The notes beneath the pieces were generated by a model. The model was not told where the DNA came from and made no database searches. It worked only from the letters and a program-made list of their open reading frames with translations. This document shows, piece after piece, positions 49,321 through 60,118 of a stretch of 64,000 nt of DNA. Position 1 is the stretch's first letter, and every line of letters begins with the position of its first letter. The DNA comes from Sipunculus nudus (taxonomy: Eukaryota; Annelida; Sipuncula; Golfingiida; Sipunculidae): positions 25,121,729 to 25,185,728 of the forward strand of contig CM049314.1 of assembly GCA_026874595.1 (NCBI GenBank). The letters are read 5' to 3'. A program made the translations under genes and the position numbers.

Positions 49321-49431
49321 TTCCCGTGCCACTCAATCCATGCCTCACTTCACATGTCCTACTCTGATTTAGGTAGATACACCTGTCTCTTGTGGACTAC
49401 CTATATTCTAGTTATCTATTTTTAGCTCAGC

Positions 49432-51313
49432 TGACTGTAAGTCATCTGAGCTATAGTCGTGGTCCTTTGTCCGTCATCCGTCCGTCTGGCCGTCTGGCCG
49501 TCCGTCCGTTAACAGGGCACGTTTTAAAACCGTTGGACCTACAAATCCAAAATTCTGCATACCATTAGATGTCCCCAAAATCTCCTACCATACCGAAAAT
49601 TGGGTTATTAGAACTTTATTCCTTCGAGATATTAAGTAAAAAAACCTCTGTTTTCCATAAAAAAGCAATTGTTACACTTCAAGTATGCCTAATATCAAAA
49701 CCACTGATCTGTTTTTGATCATATTTAGTATTCATATTCTTCCATACATTTTCTGTGCACATACCAAAAATTAGGTCAGTATTTTTTTGAAATTATAGGC
49801 TCAAATATAATGCAATTTTTTAAAAATCAGGAAATATATTTGCTCACTTAACATGAGAATTGCTGAAGCTGAAGACTTTTTTTCAGGAATATAACTTTAT
49901 TTAATCAAGATTCAATTGTTTGCCCAAAATTAGATCTGAATTTTGCAAATTTTTCAAGTTATCAGCATAAATAAAAAATCAATACCTTAAATTTTGTCCA
50001 ACTTTGGCAGTGGCACGTTTTTTCCCTGTAAGCACTGTTGATTTAATTTTCACAGCATATATACATAAGGATTTAATCTTTTAAAATCTGAAATTTCAAA
50101 GAAATTGTTTGAAAAGAGTAGCTTTTATTCAAGTTTTCATACACCATGTCAAGTGTTGTTTACATCTGGCCCACCTAGTAGTACAGCCTTCACTTGCATT
50201 ATGTAACCCACCCCAGGAAGCTTGCCTTGACCCAGCTTGGCCACTACCAGCAGGCTTCTCCTCTGCCCTGCACTCAACCCCCCCCCCCCCCCCCCCCCCA
50301 GCTGGTGCATAAACTAGATATAACTTTCTGTATTTTATTTTATTCTTGGACATGCTACATTTTAGATTTTGTATTGTACCACCAGGGTTACAATGATTAA
50401 AGTGCACATTTAATTGTGTCCACAAAGTGATGTATTGCTATGAAAGTGTGGATGTTCATCAGATAAGTAATGCTTTACGTCAGAAGAGTAAAACTTCACC
50501 AGGTGTAAAATTGACTATTAATTCCAGTTATTAATTATAGCTGAGATTGTAATTAGCATAATGATATTGTTTGTCCCTCATTCAACCAACAGTGTGTATA
50601 CTTTATTTGAAAAGATGTTTTTAATTTAATAAATTTACTGAATTTTTTATTTTATTTCGGTGAATAAAATTAAGCATGTCCTGAAAACTCCAATGTGCAA
50701 AACTTTTTAAAAGGGATTCAAGGAATAATTTTGTAGATGCCATGTTGTGGCATTTTTTTCTTTTACATTCAGTTTAAACATTTGATTTAAAAATAATAAA
50801 ATATATGTGTATGCATAATATGACCCAATGTGAGCTACAATCTGGATATGTAATGATTGCAACTTAGAATTCTAATATTTTAACTTATATTTTCACTTTT
50901 ATATTACAAATTTATAACACTTGTAAATAAAAAAAATGAATCAGATAAAAACTTTTATTGAAAAAAGTGGATATGCTTAAAAAAAAATAGGCTTATTTAT
51001 TAACTTAAATGCATTATTCCCTTGAAAGCAAAAAGACAGTATTAGTCCATTCTGTCCACTTGCCTGTCTATCTGTAAATTTTTCATATGCATCACAGTAT
51101 CTCAAAACTTTTACTGTTTTTTTTTCATGACAGTCTTGTCAGAGTATTAGTTTGCAATCATATATTGAGAACTTTACTATAACCAAGTAGGAGGGCCCTT
51201 TCCTCTTAGCTTCTCATATGCTTATATAAATATAAAACATTACAATAAAATATTTTTCATATTTTGCATTTGCTAAAATTTCAAACTTTTGTCGTGACCC
51301 ATGGGTCCTTTGT
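49432..51313 (+). mobile_element. R3: partial member of the R1 Helitron-like family
   Basis: 5' end TTTAGCTCAGCTGACTGTAAG with its AGTCATCTGAGCT hairpin partner, then TTTGTCCGTCATCCGTCCGTC microsatellite-like DNA. The next 600 bp match the inverse of 25780-25100 in R1 (for example AAAACCACTGATCTG and GGCACGTTTT). The proposed 3' end is GTGACCCATGGGTCCTTTGTT at 51293-51313. The middle contains a 20-plus C run (50278-50299). Confidence 0.55.
50278..50299. repeat. Poly-C run
   Basis: About 22 C residues. Confidence 0.95.
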
Positions 51314-51580
51314 TTATATTCTGGATTCTCAACATCATTGTTTGGCTAAAACTGAATAAATACCACACATGGTGCAAATACTTTGCAAATGTATATGAAT
51401 ATGAATATGAATATGTACTCCATTATAAAATTTCTTGCATAAGAATGGGAATTCAGGTAAAAATGAAAGTATTTAAATACCAGTGCAAATACTTTCAAAA
51501 TGTATTCATGAATGCATATATTCTATAATATTATTTTAATAATTATTTCAGTTATGTTTTATTTCAAAAATCATATGATT
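51314..51580 (-). repeat. Inverted fragment of the R1/R2 element
   Basis: Reverse complement of 23603-23870 and 56024-56290 (shared TATATTCTGGATTCTCAACA and GTACTCCATTATAAAATTTC). It abuts the 3' end of R2. Confidence 0.75.
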
Positions 51581-51939
51581 CTCTTATTATTTTTAACAAG
51601 GGACCTATGGGTCACGACGCTCAGCTGTTATATATGATAAAAAATATTATTTAGAAATGAGGCACATGCTGGTTTTGTGTGGTAATAAATATAAGCTGTA
51701 TTATGAGTTGTTGTTTAGCTTATGTATGATTTTGATAGTACCTTTGGAGACAGGGAAGAGGATTGATTTCATTTATTTTATTAACAAATGGAGTACTACT
51801 GTCACACAGATTTTGACTTGGCCATATAACTTATAAGCAGAACATATAATATAAGAGTTTAACTATTTATTAAAAAAATTACAAATATTGTCCCAAATAT
51901 AATTTTTATTAAAAATAATAAGAGAATCATATGATTTTT

Positions 51940-54900
51940 TAGCTCAGCTGACTGAAAGTCATCCGAGCTATAGGGATCACCTTTTGTCCGTCGTCCGTCC
52001 GGCCGTCCGGCCGTCCTGGCGTCTGCCCGTTAACAGGGCACAAATCGTAACCGCTAGAACTGGAATCTTCTTACTTGACATCCAGGGAGGTCCATGAAAA
52101 ATCTCCTTGGAAACCAGAAATTAGGTCTCTGATACCCATATCCTTCGAGCTATGGGGCCCCAAAGTACCCCCCAGAAAAGTCCAAAATTTCATACAAAAA
52201 CTTCAATATCTCATTAACCACTTGACTGATGGTCATGATTTTTGGCATACATATTGATCATGAGAGGTTCCATCAGTTCCTGAAGACTGGTGGCGCCACC
52301 TGTATTTTTCGATTTTTTACGAATTTTTTTCTCTATTTTTGAGACCTTTAAAAATGTGAACATCTGTTAACAAGGCACAAATTGTAATGACTGGACTTAG
52401 AATCTTCATTCTCGACACATTGAGAGACCTATGAAAAGTCTCCATGGAAACCAGAAATTAGGTCTCTGTTACCCATATCCTTCGAGCTATGGGGCCCCAA
52501 AGTACCCCCCAGAAAAGTCCAAAATTTCATACAAAAACTTCAATATCTCATTAACTACTTGACTGATGGTCATGATTTTTGGCATACATATTGATCATGA
52601 GAGGTTCCATCAGTTCCTGAAGACTGGTGGCGCCACCTGTATTTTTCGATTTTTTACGAATTTTTTCTCTATTTTTGAGACCTTTAAAAATGTGAACATC
52701 TGTTAACAAGGCACAAATCGTAATGACTGGACTTAGAATCTTCATTCTCGACACACTGAGAGACCTATGAAAAGTCTCCATGGAAACCAGAAATTAGGTC
52801 TCTGTTACCAATATCCTTCCAGCTATGGGGCCCCAAACTACCCCCAAGAAAAGTAAAAAATTTCATACAAAAACTTCAATATCTCATTTACTACATCTTT
52901 GATGGTCATGATTTTTGTCATACATATTGATCATGAGATGTTCCATCACTTCCTGCAGACTGGTGGCGCCACCTGTATTGTTTAAATTTTTTACGAATTT
53001 TTTTCTCTATTTTGGAGACCTTTCAAAATGTAAACATCAGTTAACAAGGCACAAATCGTAACGACTGGACCTAGAATCTTCATTCTCAATACACTGAGAG
53101 ACCTATGAAAAGTCTCCATGGAAACCAGAAATTAGATCTCTGTTACCCATATCCTTTGAGCTATGGGGCCCCAAAGTACCCCCCCCCCCCAGAGTAGTCA
53201 AAAATTTCATACAAAAACTTCAATATCTCAATAACTACATCACTGATGGTCATGATTTTTGGCATACATATTGATTATGAGATGTTCCATGAGTTCCTGC
53301 AGATTGGTGGCGCCACCTATATTGTTTGATTTTTTTACGATTTCTTCTTCTATTTTTGAGACCTTTAAGGATGCTGTCATCTGTTAGCATGGCACAAATC
53401 GTAACGACTGGACCTAGAATCTTCATTCTCAATACACTGAGAGACCTATGAAAAGTCTCCATGGAAACCAGAAATTAGGTCTCTGTTACCCATATCCTTC
53501 GAGCTATGGGGCCCCAAAGTACCCCCCAGAGTAGTCAAAAATTTCATTATATTTCAATATCTCAATAACTACATCACTGATGGTCATGATTTGTGGCATA
53601 ACTATTGATCAAGAGGTGTTCCATCAGTTCCTGCAGACTGGTGGCACAACCTGCATTTGTTCAGGTTTTTTTTTACGAATGTTTTATCTATTTTTGAGAC
53701 CTTTAAAGATATGAACATCTGTTAACAGGGCACAAATCATAAAAACTGGACCTAGAATCTTCATTCTTGACACACAGAGAGACCCATGAAAATTCTCCAT
53801 GGAAACCTGAAATTAGGTCTCTGTTACCCATATTCTTTAGGCTGTATGGCTCCAAAATACTCCCCAGAATAATGGAAAATTTGATACAAAAAGTGCAGTA
53901 TCTCAATAAATACAACACTGATGGTCATGATTTTTGGCATACATATTGATCATGAGCTGTTCCATCAGTTTCTGCAGAGAGGGTGTGCCACCTCTATTTT
54001 TTTCAAATTTTTACGAATTTTTTTTCTCTTTTTTCGAGACCTTTGAATATGTGGTTATCTATCAAGAGGGTACAAATTGCAACAACTGGACCTAGAAACT
54101 TCATTCTTGTCATGCAAGGAGGCCCATGAAGAGTGCCTGTGGAAACTTGAAATTAGGTCTCTGTTACCCATATCCTTCAAGCTATAGGACTCTGAAGTAT
54201 CCCTCAGAATAATGGACAATTTGATACAAAAGCTGAAGTATCTGAACAACTAATACAGAGATCATCATGATTCTTTGCATGGATATTGACCATTAAGTGT
54301 TTTTAGCTCAGCTGACTGTAAGTCATCTGAAGTATCCCTCAGAATAATGGACAATTTGATACAAAAGCTCAAGTATCTAAACAACTATTGCAGTGATCAC
54401 CATGATTCTTTGCATGGATATTGATCATGGAATGTGTAATCAGTTTCTGCAGTATGGTGGCGCCACCTTTATTTTTTTTATTTTTACAAATTTTTTTCTC
54501 TATTTTTGAGACCGCATAAGATGCGGTCATCTGTTAACATGGCACAAATCGTAACAACTGGACCTAGAATCTTCTCTCTTGACATGCTGAGAGGCCCATG
54601 AAGAGTCTCCTTAAAAACTTGAAATTAGGTCTCTGTCACCCATAACCTCTGAGCTATGGGGCTCCGAAGTACCCCCCAGAATAATGGAAAATTTGATACA
54701 AAAGCTCAAGTATCTGAACAATTATTATATTGATCACCATGATTCTTTGCATGGATATTGATCATGAAATGTTTCATCAGTTTCTGCATTCTTGTGGCGC
54801 CACCTCTATTTTTTCAATTTTTAGCTCAGCTGACTGAAAGTCATCTGAGCTGTAGGGATCACCTTTTGTCCGTTGTCTGTCCGGCCATCCAGGCGTCTGT

Positions 54901-56018
54901 CTGTTAACAGGGCACAAATTGTAACCGCTAGACCGGGAATCTTCTTACTTGAAATCCTGGGAGGTCTATGGAAATTCTCCTTGTAAACCTGAAATTAGGT
55001 CACTGTGACCTATATTCTTCGAGCTATAGGGTTCTGAAGTACCCCCCACAATAATGCAAAATTTAATACAAAAGCTCAAGTATCTGAACAACTAATGCAT
55101 TAATCACCATGATTCTTTGCATGGATATTGATCATGGAGTGTTTCATCAATTTCTGGAGATTGGTGGTGCCACCTATATTTTTTTTATTTTTTACGATTT
55201 ATTTTTCTCTACTTTTGTGATCTTTAAACATTTGGTCATCTGTAAACAGGGCACAAATCATAATGACTGGACCTAGAATCTTCTCTCCTCACCTCCAGGG
55301 AAGCCCATAAAAGGTCTACATGGAAACCCGAAATAAGGTCCCTGTTACCCATATTCTGTAAGCTATGGGGCTCTGAAGTACCCCCCAGAATAAAGATTGG
55401 GTCATATATTAACAGGGCACAAATCATAATGACTGGACCTAGAATCGTCTGTCCTCACCTCCAGGGAAGCCCATAAAAGGTCTACATGGAAACCCTAAAT
55501 AAGGTCCCTGTTACCCATATCCTTCATGCTCTGGGGCTCCGAAGTACTCCCCAGAATAAAGATTTGGTCATCTGTTAACAGAGCACAAATTATAATGACT
55601 TGACCTAGAATCTCCTTTCTTGATATGCTGGGAGGCCCCTGAAAAGTCTCCTTGTGCACCTGAAATAACATCTCTGTTACCCATATCCTTCATCCTATGC
55701 GGCTTTGAAATACCCCCCAGAAAAAACATTTGGATTTGTTAACAGGGCACAAATCATAATAACTGGACCTAGAATTTTATTTTTTGACATGCTGGGAGAC
55801 CCCTGAAAAGTCATCTTGTAAACCTTGAAAATAGGTGTCTGTTACCCATATCCTTCATGCTACAGAGCTCCATAGTACCCCAATGAATATTGGATGATTT
55901 TATACAAAAGGTCAAGTTTGGAAAAAGTATTTCATTCAAATTTGACATTCAGATGATAAAATTACTTTTGTCAGTGTCTTCCTGGTCAGCTGAGCGTCAT
56001 GACCCCTGGGTCACTTGT
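51940..56018 (+). mobile_element. Nested Helitron-like element inside R2
   Basis: 5' end TTTTAGCTCAGCTGACTGAAAG + AGTCATCCGAGCT hairpin + GTCCGTCGTCCGTCC. The 3' part is GTCAGCTGAGCGTCATGACC followed by CCTGGGTCA and CTTGTT (56018). The interior is a tandem array with anchors GGCACAAAT at about 52037, 52374, 52709, 53047, 53390, 53729 and 54541: period about 337 bp, shortening to about 165 bp after 55244. A second 5' end at 54830 shows two elements of the same family joined in tandem. The site without it is intact in R1 (23600). Confidence 0.75.
52031..55870. repeat. ~337-bp (later ~165-bp) tandem repeat array
   Basis: About eight long units, each with (T)TAACA(A/G)GGCACAAATCGTAA, GACCTAGAATCTTC, GAAATTAGGTCTCTGTTACC, CAAAGTACCCCCCAGA, GGTGGCGCCACCTGTA and ACGAATTTTTTTCTC. 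From 55244 four short units lack the palindrome-bearing half. Identity falls from left to right. Confidence 0.85.
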
Positions 56019-58283
56019 TAAAATGAAATATAACTGATATGATTATTAAAATAATATTAAAGAATATATTCATGAATGCATTCATGAATACATTTTGAAA
56101 GTATTTGCACGAGTATTCATATACTTTCATTTTTACCTGAATTCCCATTCTTTATGCAAGAAATTTTATAATGGAGTACATAATCATATTCGTATTTAAA
56201 TACAATTACAAAGTATTCGCACCATGTCTGGTATTTATTCAGTTTTCACCAAACAATGATGTTGAGAATCCAGAATATACAAAATTCACACATTTAAATA
56301 ATGATCATAAGTACCTGGTTTTATGGCTTTTATTTATATTAAAAAATAACTGTAAAAAATTCATTTTGGACTAATTTCACATCAATGTACACACTAGACA
56401 CAGTAGGAATCTAGATTAATATTATCAACTGCATCTTTGTCTATCATTAATTTCCTTCATATAATCCTTAATGATTAGTAATGAATAATATGATTTACTT
56501 CTTTATCATTAAAAATGAACTGAAAAATGCCATAGGTGACTGCATGGTGTTATTTGGAATATGTGACATTCTACCCATCGATACAAGATTCTTATATCAT
56601 CAGTAACTGCAAGTTAATTTCCTGTTATTATAAACTAACAAATTCCTTTTCTATTTTTCTTTAATTTGTTATTTAAAACCAATAAAATTTATTAATTTAT
56701 TGTTTATTGTTATGTTGTTGGTTAAAACTACTAGATGAGTTGGGTTGAACACCTGGATCAACTGTGGCTGGCCATAAGCTGCCTGGATTCTCCCCTCAAG
56801 CTTGCATAATTTGATGAAAGGTCAACAAGGTCAACATACAGGTGACTCAAGAGGGGCTGGAGAGAGCCAAAGTCTGACAGGGTCTCATAAAAAACATTAA
56901 TAAAAGCTACAATATTTGGCAAATTTCTTTTAGCTTTCTAAACTAAAAAGCTGAAATCCTTATGTGTGCATGATATGAAAATTATATCAACAGTGCTCAC
57001 GGGAAACAAACGTGCCATGGTCACAGTTGGGCAAAATTTAAGGTACTAATTTTATATTTATACTAATAACTTATAAAATTTGAAAAATTCAGAACTAATT
57101 TTGGGTATTCAATTGAATCTTGATTAAATAATGTTACATCCCTGACAAAAAAGATCTCTAGCTTCAGCAATGCCCTTGTTAAGGGAGTAAATATATTTCT
57201 TGATTTTTTACAAAGTGCATTATGTTTGGGCCCATAACTTAAAAAAAATACACAATACTATCATCATTTCTTGCATGTGCATAGTGAATGTATAGAAAAA
57301 TATGTATATTATATATGATCAAAGTCAGATCAGTGGTTTTGATATTAGGCAGTCTTAAAGTGTAACATTGGGTTTTTAATGGAAAAATGAAGTTTTTCAT
57401 TGATATCTTGAAGGAATGAAGTCCTAGTGACCAAATTCTTGGCATGGTAGGGGATTTTGGAGAAATCTAACTGTATGCCAAATTTAAGGAACTTAGAGCT
57501 GAAGCTCGGGAGCTGAGCTCTAGCAAACTGCATAACACTAGCAATATGTGACATGGTGCTTGAAAACTTGAATAAAATCTACAGTTTTTGATCAACTGGT
57601 TTCAAATTTTTGGTGTTAACAGTTGAAATGCTAACAAAAACATGCTGTGAAAATTAAATCCACAGCAGTTACAGCAAAAAAACGTGCCATGGTCAAAGTT
57701 GGGCAAAATTTAAGGTACCAATTTTTTATTTTTGCTAATATTTTTAAAAATTTAAAAGATTTTGATCTAATTTTGGGTATACAATTTAATTTTGATTAAT
57801 AAAAGTAATATTACTGGAAAAAAAGTGCTTAGCTTTAACAAGTTTTGTGTTAAGTGATAAAATTTCTTTCCTGATTATTTACAAAATGCATTATGTTTGG
57901 GCCCATAACTTTTTTAAATTAAATAATACAGACCTAATTTCTGGCATGTACATAGGAATTATATAGAGGATTATTTATAGGAAATATGAGGAAAGACAGA
58001 CGAGTGGTTTTGATATTAGGCAGTCCTAAAGTGTGAAAATAGGTTTTTAATAAAAAATTGAGGTTTTTTCTTAATTTCTCAAAGGAATGAAGTCGCAAAG
58101 ACCCAGTTTTCGGCTTGGTAGGAGATCTTGGGGACATCTAACATTATGCTGAATTTTGGATTCCTAGGTCTTACGGTTTCAAAACGTGCCACATCTACGG
58201 ACGGACGGACGGACAGACGGACGGACGACGGACAATGGACCACGACTATAGCTCAGATGACTTATAGTCAGCTGAGCTAATAC

Positions 58284-58658
58284 AAATTATATTGGCACAA
58301 TATTTGTTATTAAATTTTAATAAATAGTTAAAATTATTATATATTATTATATATATTATTATATATTATTTATATTATATAAATTATTATATAACTTTTA
58401 TTATATGTGCTGCTTATAAGTTATATGGCCAAGTCAAAATCTGTGTGACAATAGCACTCCTTTTGTTAATAAAATAAATGAAATCAATCCTCTTCCCTGT
58501 CTCCAAATAAACTATCAAAATCATACATAAGCTAAACACCAACAACTCATAATAAAGCTTATATTTATTACCACACAAAACCAGCATATGCCTCTTTCCC
58601 AAATCATATTTTTTATCATATATAACAGCTGAGCGCCGTGACCCATGGGTCCCTTGTT
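58284..58658 (+). repeat. Inverted 3'-terminal piece of the R1/R2 family
   Basis: Reverse complement of 51595-51905: TAAGTTATATGGCCAAGTCA, CTCTTCCCTGTCTCC, then CAGCTGAGCGCCGTGACCCATGGGTCCCTTGTT. With R2 it makes the 51595-58658 block end in long inverted repeats. Confidence 0.75.
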
Positions 58659-58663
58659 TTTAG

Positions 58664-58893
58664 TTTCATCCATCTGTGTGTCATGGGATACTTGGGTACA
58701 AGTTGGATATTTTTGATATCACAGATTTGGTGGGCTGTCATGTCGTCAGGACAGGTTCCGTGCCTCACTTTATCCATTGCTCTGTGGTTCGGATAATACC
58801 AGTACTTGTTGACTGCACATATTCTATTTTAAACATGCATCGCTTGTATATCAAATTCACCTGAGTGTCATGGCCCATGTGCCACTTGTTATT
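58664..58893 (+). mobile_element. Helitron-like 3' fragment
   Basis: Matches the decayed copy at 12925-13085 and ends CACCTGAGTGTCATGGCCCA TGTGCCA CTTGTT: the subterminal motif, a TGGC/GCCA hairpin and the same CTTGTT terminus as R1. Confidence 0.5.
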
Positions 58894-59309
58894 ATTACAT
58901 ACATGTATTATGGTATGGACAGCCTCTGGCCATTGCCCTTCTGTGTTGAACCAATAACTTACCAGGGATCTGACAGATCTTCATGAAAATCGCTATAACT
59001 ATTCTCAAGTGTATAGATTATCTCACCATAGCTTAATTCTTGCTAAAATCCCAATTTATTTAATGAGGTCTCAGGTTAGAGGTTACAGGCTCTCTTTTTG
59101 GTTCACCCTGGTTATGTATTAGGAGAACGATATATTTTCATGAAACTCACTCTAAATATTTACCAATAGCAATCATCTGATTTCAATTCTGGACAAAATC
59201 TAGGAATATTTTATTAGGTCAAAGATCACAAGACAAAATACAGCTGTATCATACAAACTGGCTGTGCTTGTGTTTCTGTGTTTGAAACACTAACCATGTT
59301 TATTTACAG

Positions 59310-59374
59310 AAACCAAAGGAGTTAACTGATTTGGTGAACCATGTCAACACCTGTCTTGGCTCCAGTAAACATAG
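59310..59374 (+). CDS. PELP1: PELP1/Rix1-like protein, coding exon 2
   Basis: Acceptor TTTATTTACAG, then 65 nt encoding KPKELTDLVNHVNTCLGSSKH plus two bases of Arg, then donor GTAGGT. It enters in phase 0, as exon 1 leaves, and exits in phase 2, as exon 3 requires. The peptide corresponds to the helix preceding the conserved EGLCLL block of the RIX1 domain. The intron before it is about 29.9 kb. Confidence 0.72.
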
Positions 59375-59873
59375 GTAGGTAGAGGCCTGGCAAGGAAAAT
59401 ATACAGGGTTGTTACAGGGTGTATATAAAAGTGGACCCAACTGTGAAGCTAGCTTTTCTAGTGAAATGGTTGGAATGCCATTAATTTGTGCCACTGACGT
59501 GGGTTTGAATCTTGGATCAGCCCAGTATTTTCCCTGAGCAAGATGCCATTGTTGTAACATATGAGGGCTTGTCTGGGAATGATGCCAAACTTTGGGAAAG
59601 TTGTCCCGGGGAAAGATGGTTTAAGTTCTTGACTACTTACTGAGTTACTGCTACATATTTCACCTAAATGTGCAATGTCTGGGTTAATTAACCTATTTCT
59701 GAGAGCAGAAAGCTCTTAAGAAGGGGTGTGTCTCGCTAGTGAGGCTTGCTTGTAAGATCACAAATAACAATAATAACATTACCAGTTCAAGAAATTACAG
59801 ATTTTGTTATAAGACGATAAACAATATTAATAGAATCATAAGATAAAAAATATAAGATTAAAAAAACATATAT

Positions 59874-59929
<56 letters not shown>

Positions 59930-60012
59930 CACTAATAAGTAAGCTCTAGCATAAACCAGATATTAACATGTATTAAAATAAACTTGTTATATATATGTAC
60001 TTTCATTTGTAG
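59375..60012 (+). other. Intron 2 of the PELP1-like gene
   Basis: 638 bp between the GTAGGT donor and the TTTGTAG acceptor. It holds a possible SINE remnant (59446-59560) with a B-box-like TGGGTTTGAATCTTGG, and a TA tract at 59868-59926. Confidence 0.65.
59868..59926. repeat. (TA)n microsatellite
   Basis: About 59 bp of TA with one AA break. Confidence 0.95.
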
Positions 60013-60118
60013 GAATGAAGGGCTGTGTCTGTTGATTACATTATTGCAGCAGTCGTCCAGCGAGACATTCACAGCACATGCCTCAGTCTGGTGCAGACTA
60101 CTAGTACAGGCAATCCAG
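60013..60118 (+). CDS. PELP1: PELP1/Rix1-like protein, coding exon 3
   Basis: Acceptor TTTCATTTGTAG, then 106 nt that complete Arg and encode NEGLCLLITLLQQSSSETFT, AHASVWCRLLVQAIQ. The donor is GTGAGG and the exon leaves in phase 0. This is the most diagnostic piece: EGLCLL, the SxExF turn and the W-x-R-x-L-x-QAIQ helix are at the positions expected for PELP1/Rix1. Only about the first 97 residues of a protein normally several hundred residues long are in the window. I found no further exon up to 64000, so the rest must lie to the right. Confidence 0.78.

Larger units (their letters stand above)
51595..58280 (-). mobile_element. R2: second copy of R1, split by a nested insertion
   Basis: 51595-51938 matches 23255-23602 and 56019-58280 matches 23603-25875 at very high identity, with only scattered substitutions and small indels. 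Thus R2 is R1 plus an extra 4.08 kb between 51940 and 56018. The 5' end (58280) has the same TTAGCTCAGCTGACTATAAG hairpin and a (GTCC)n tract at 58196-58228; the 3' end is ...GGTCCCTTGTTA at 51595. Confidence 0.8.
29418..59309 (+). other. Intron 1 of the PELP1-like gene (~29.9 kb)
   Basis: Inferred from the GT donor at 29418 and AG acceptor at 59308-59309, with matching phase and a contiguous family alignment across the junction. It is filled with the nested mobile elements listed separately. Stretches without a named repeat (29418-30334, 31190-32060 in part, 32886-33452, 38850-42794, 45380-45640) are AT-rich intronic DNA in which I see no exon. Confidence 0.7.

Noticed and set aside
52031-55870. 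CRISPR-like or satellite-centromere reading of the 337-bp array
   Set aside because: Repeats are long, adjacent and without unique spacers, and lie within a mobile element; the organism is an animal.
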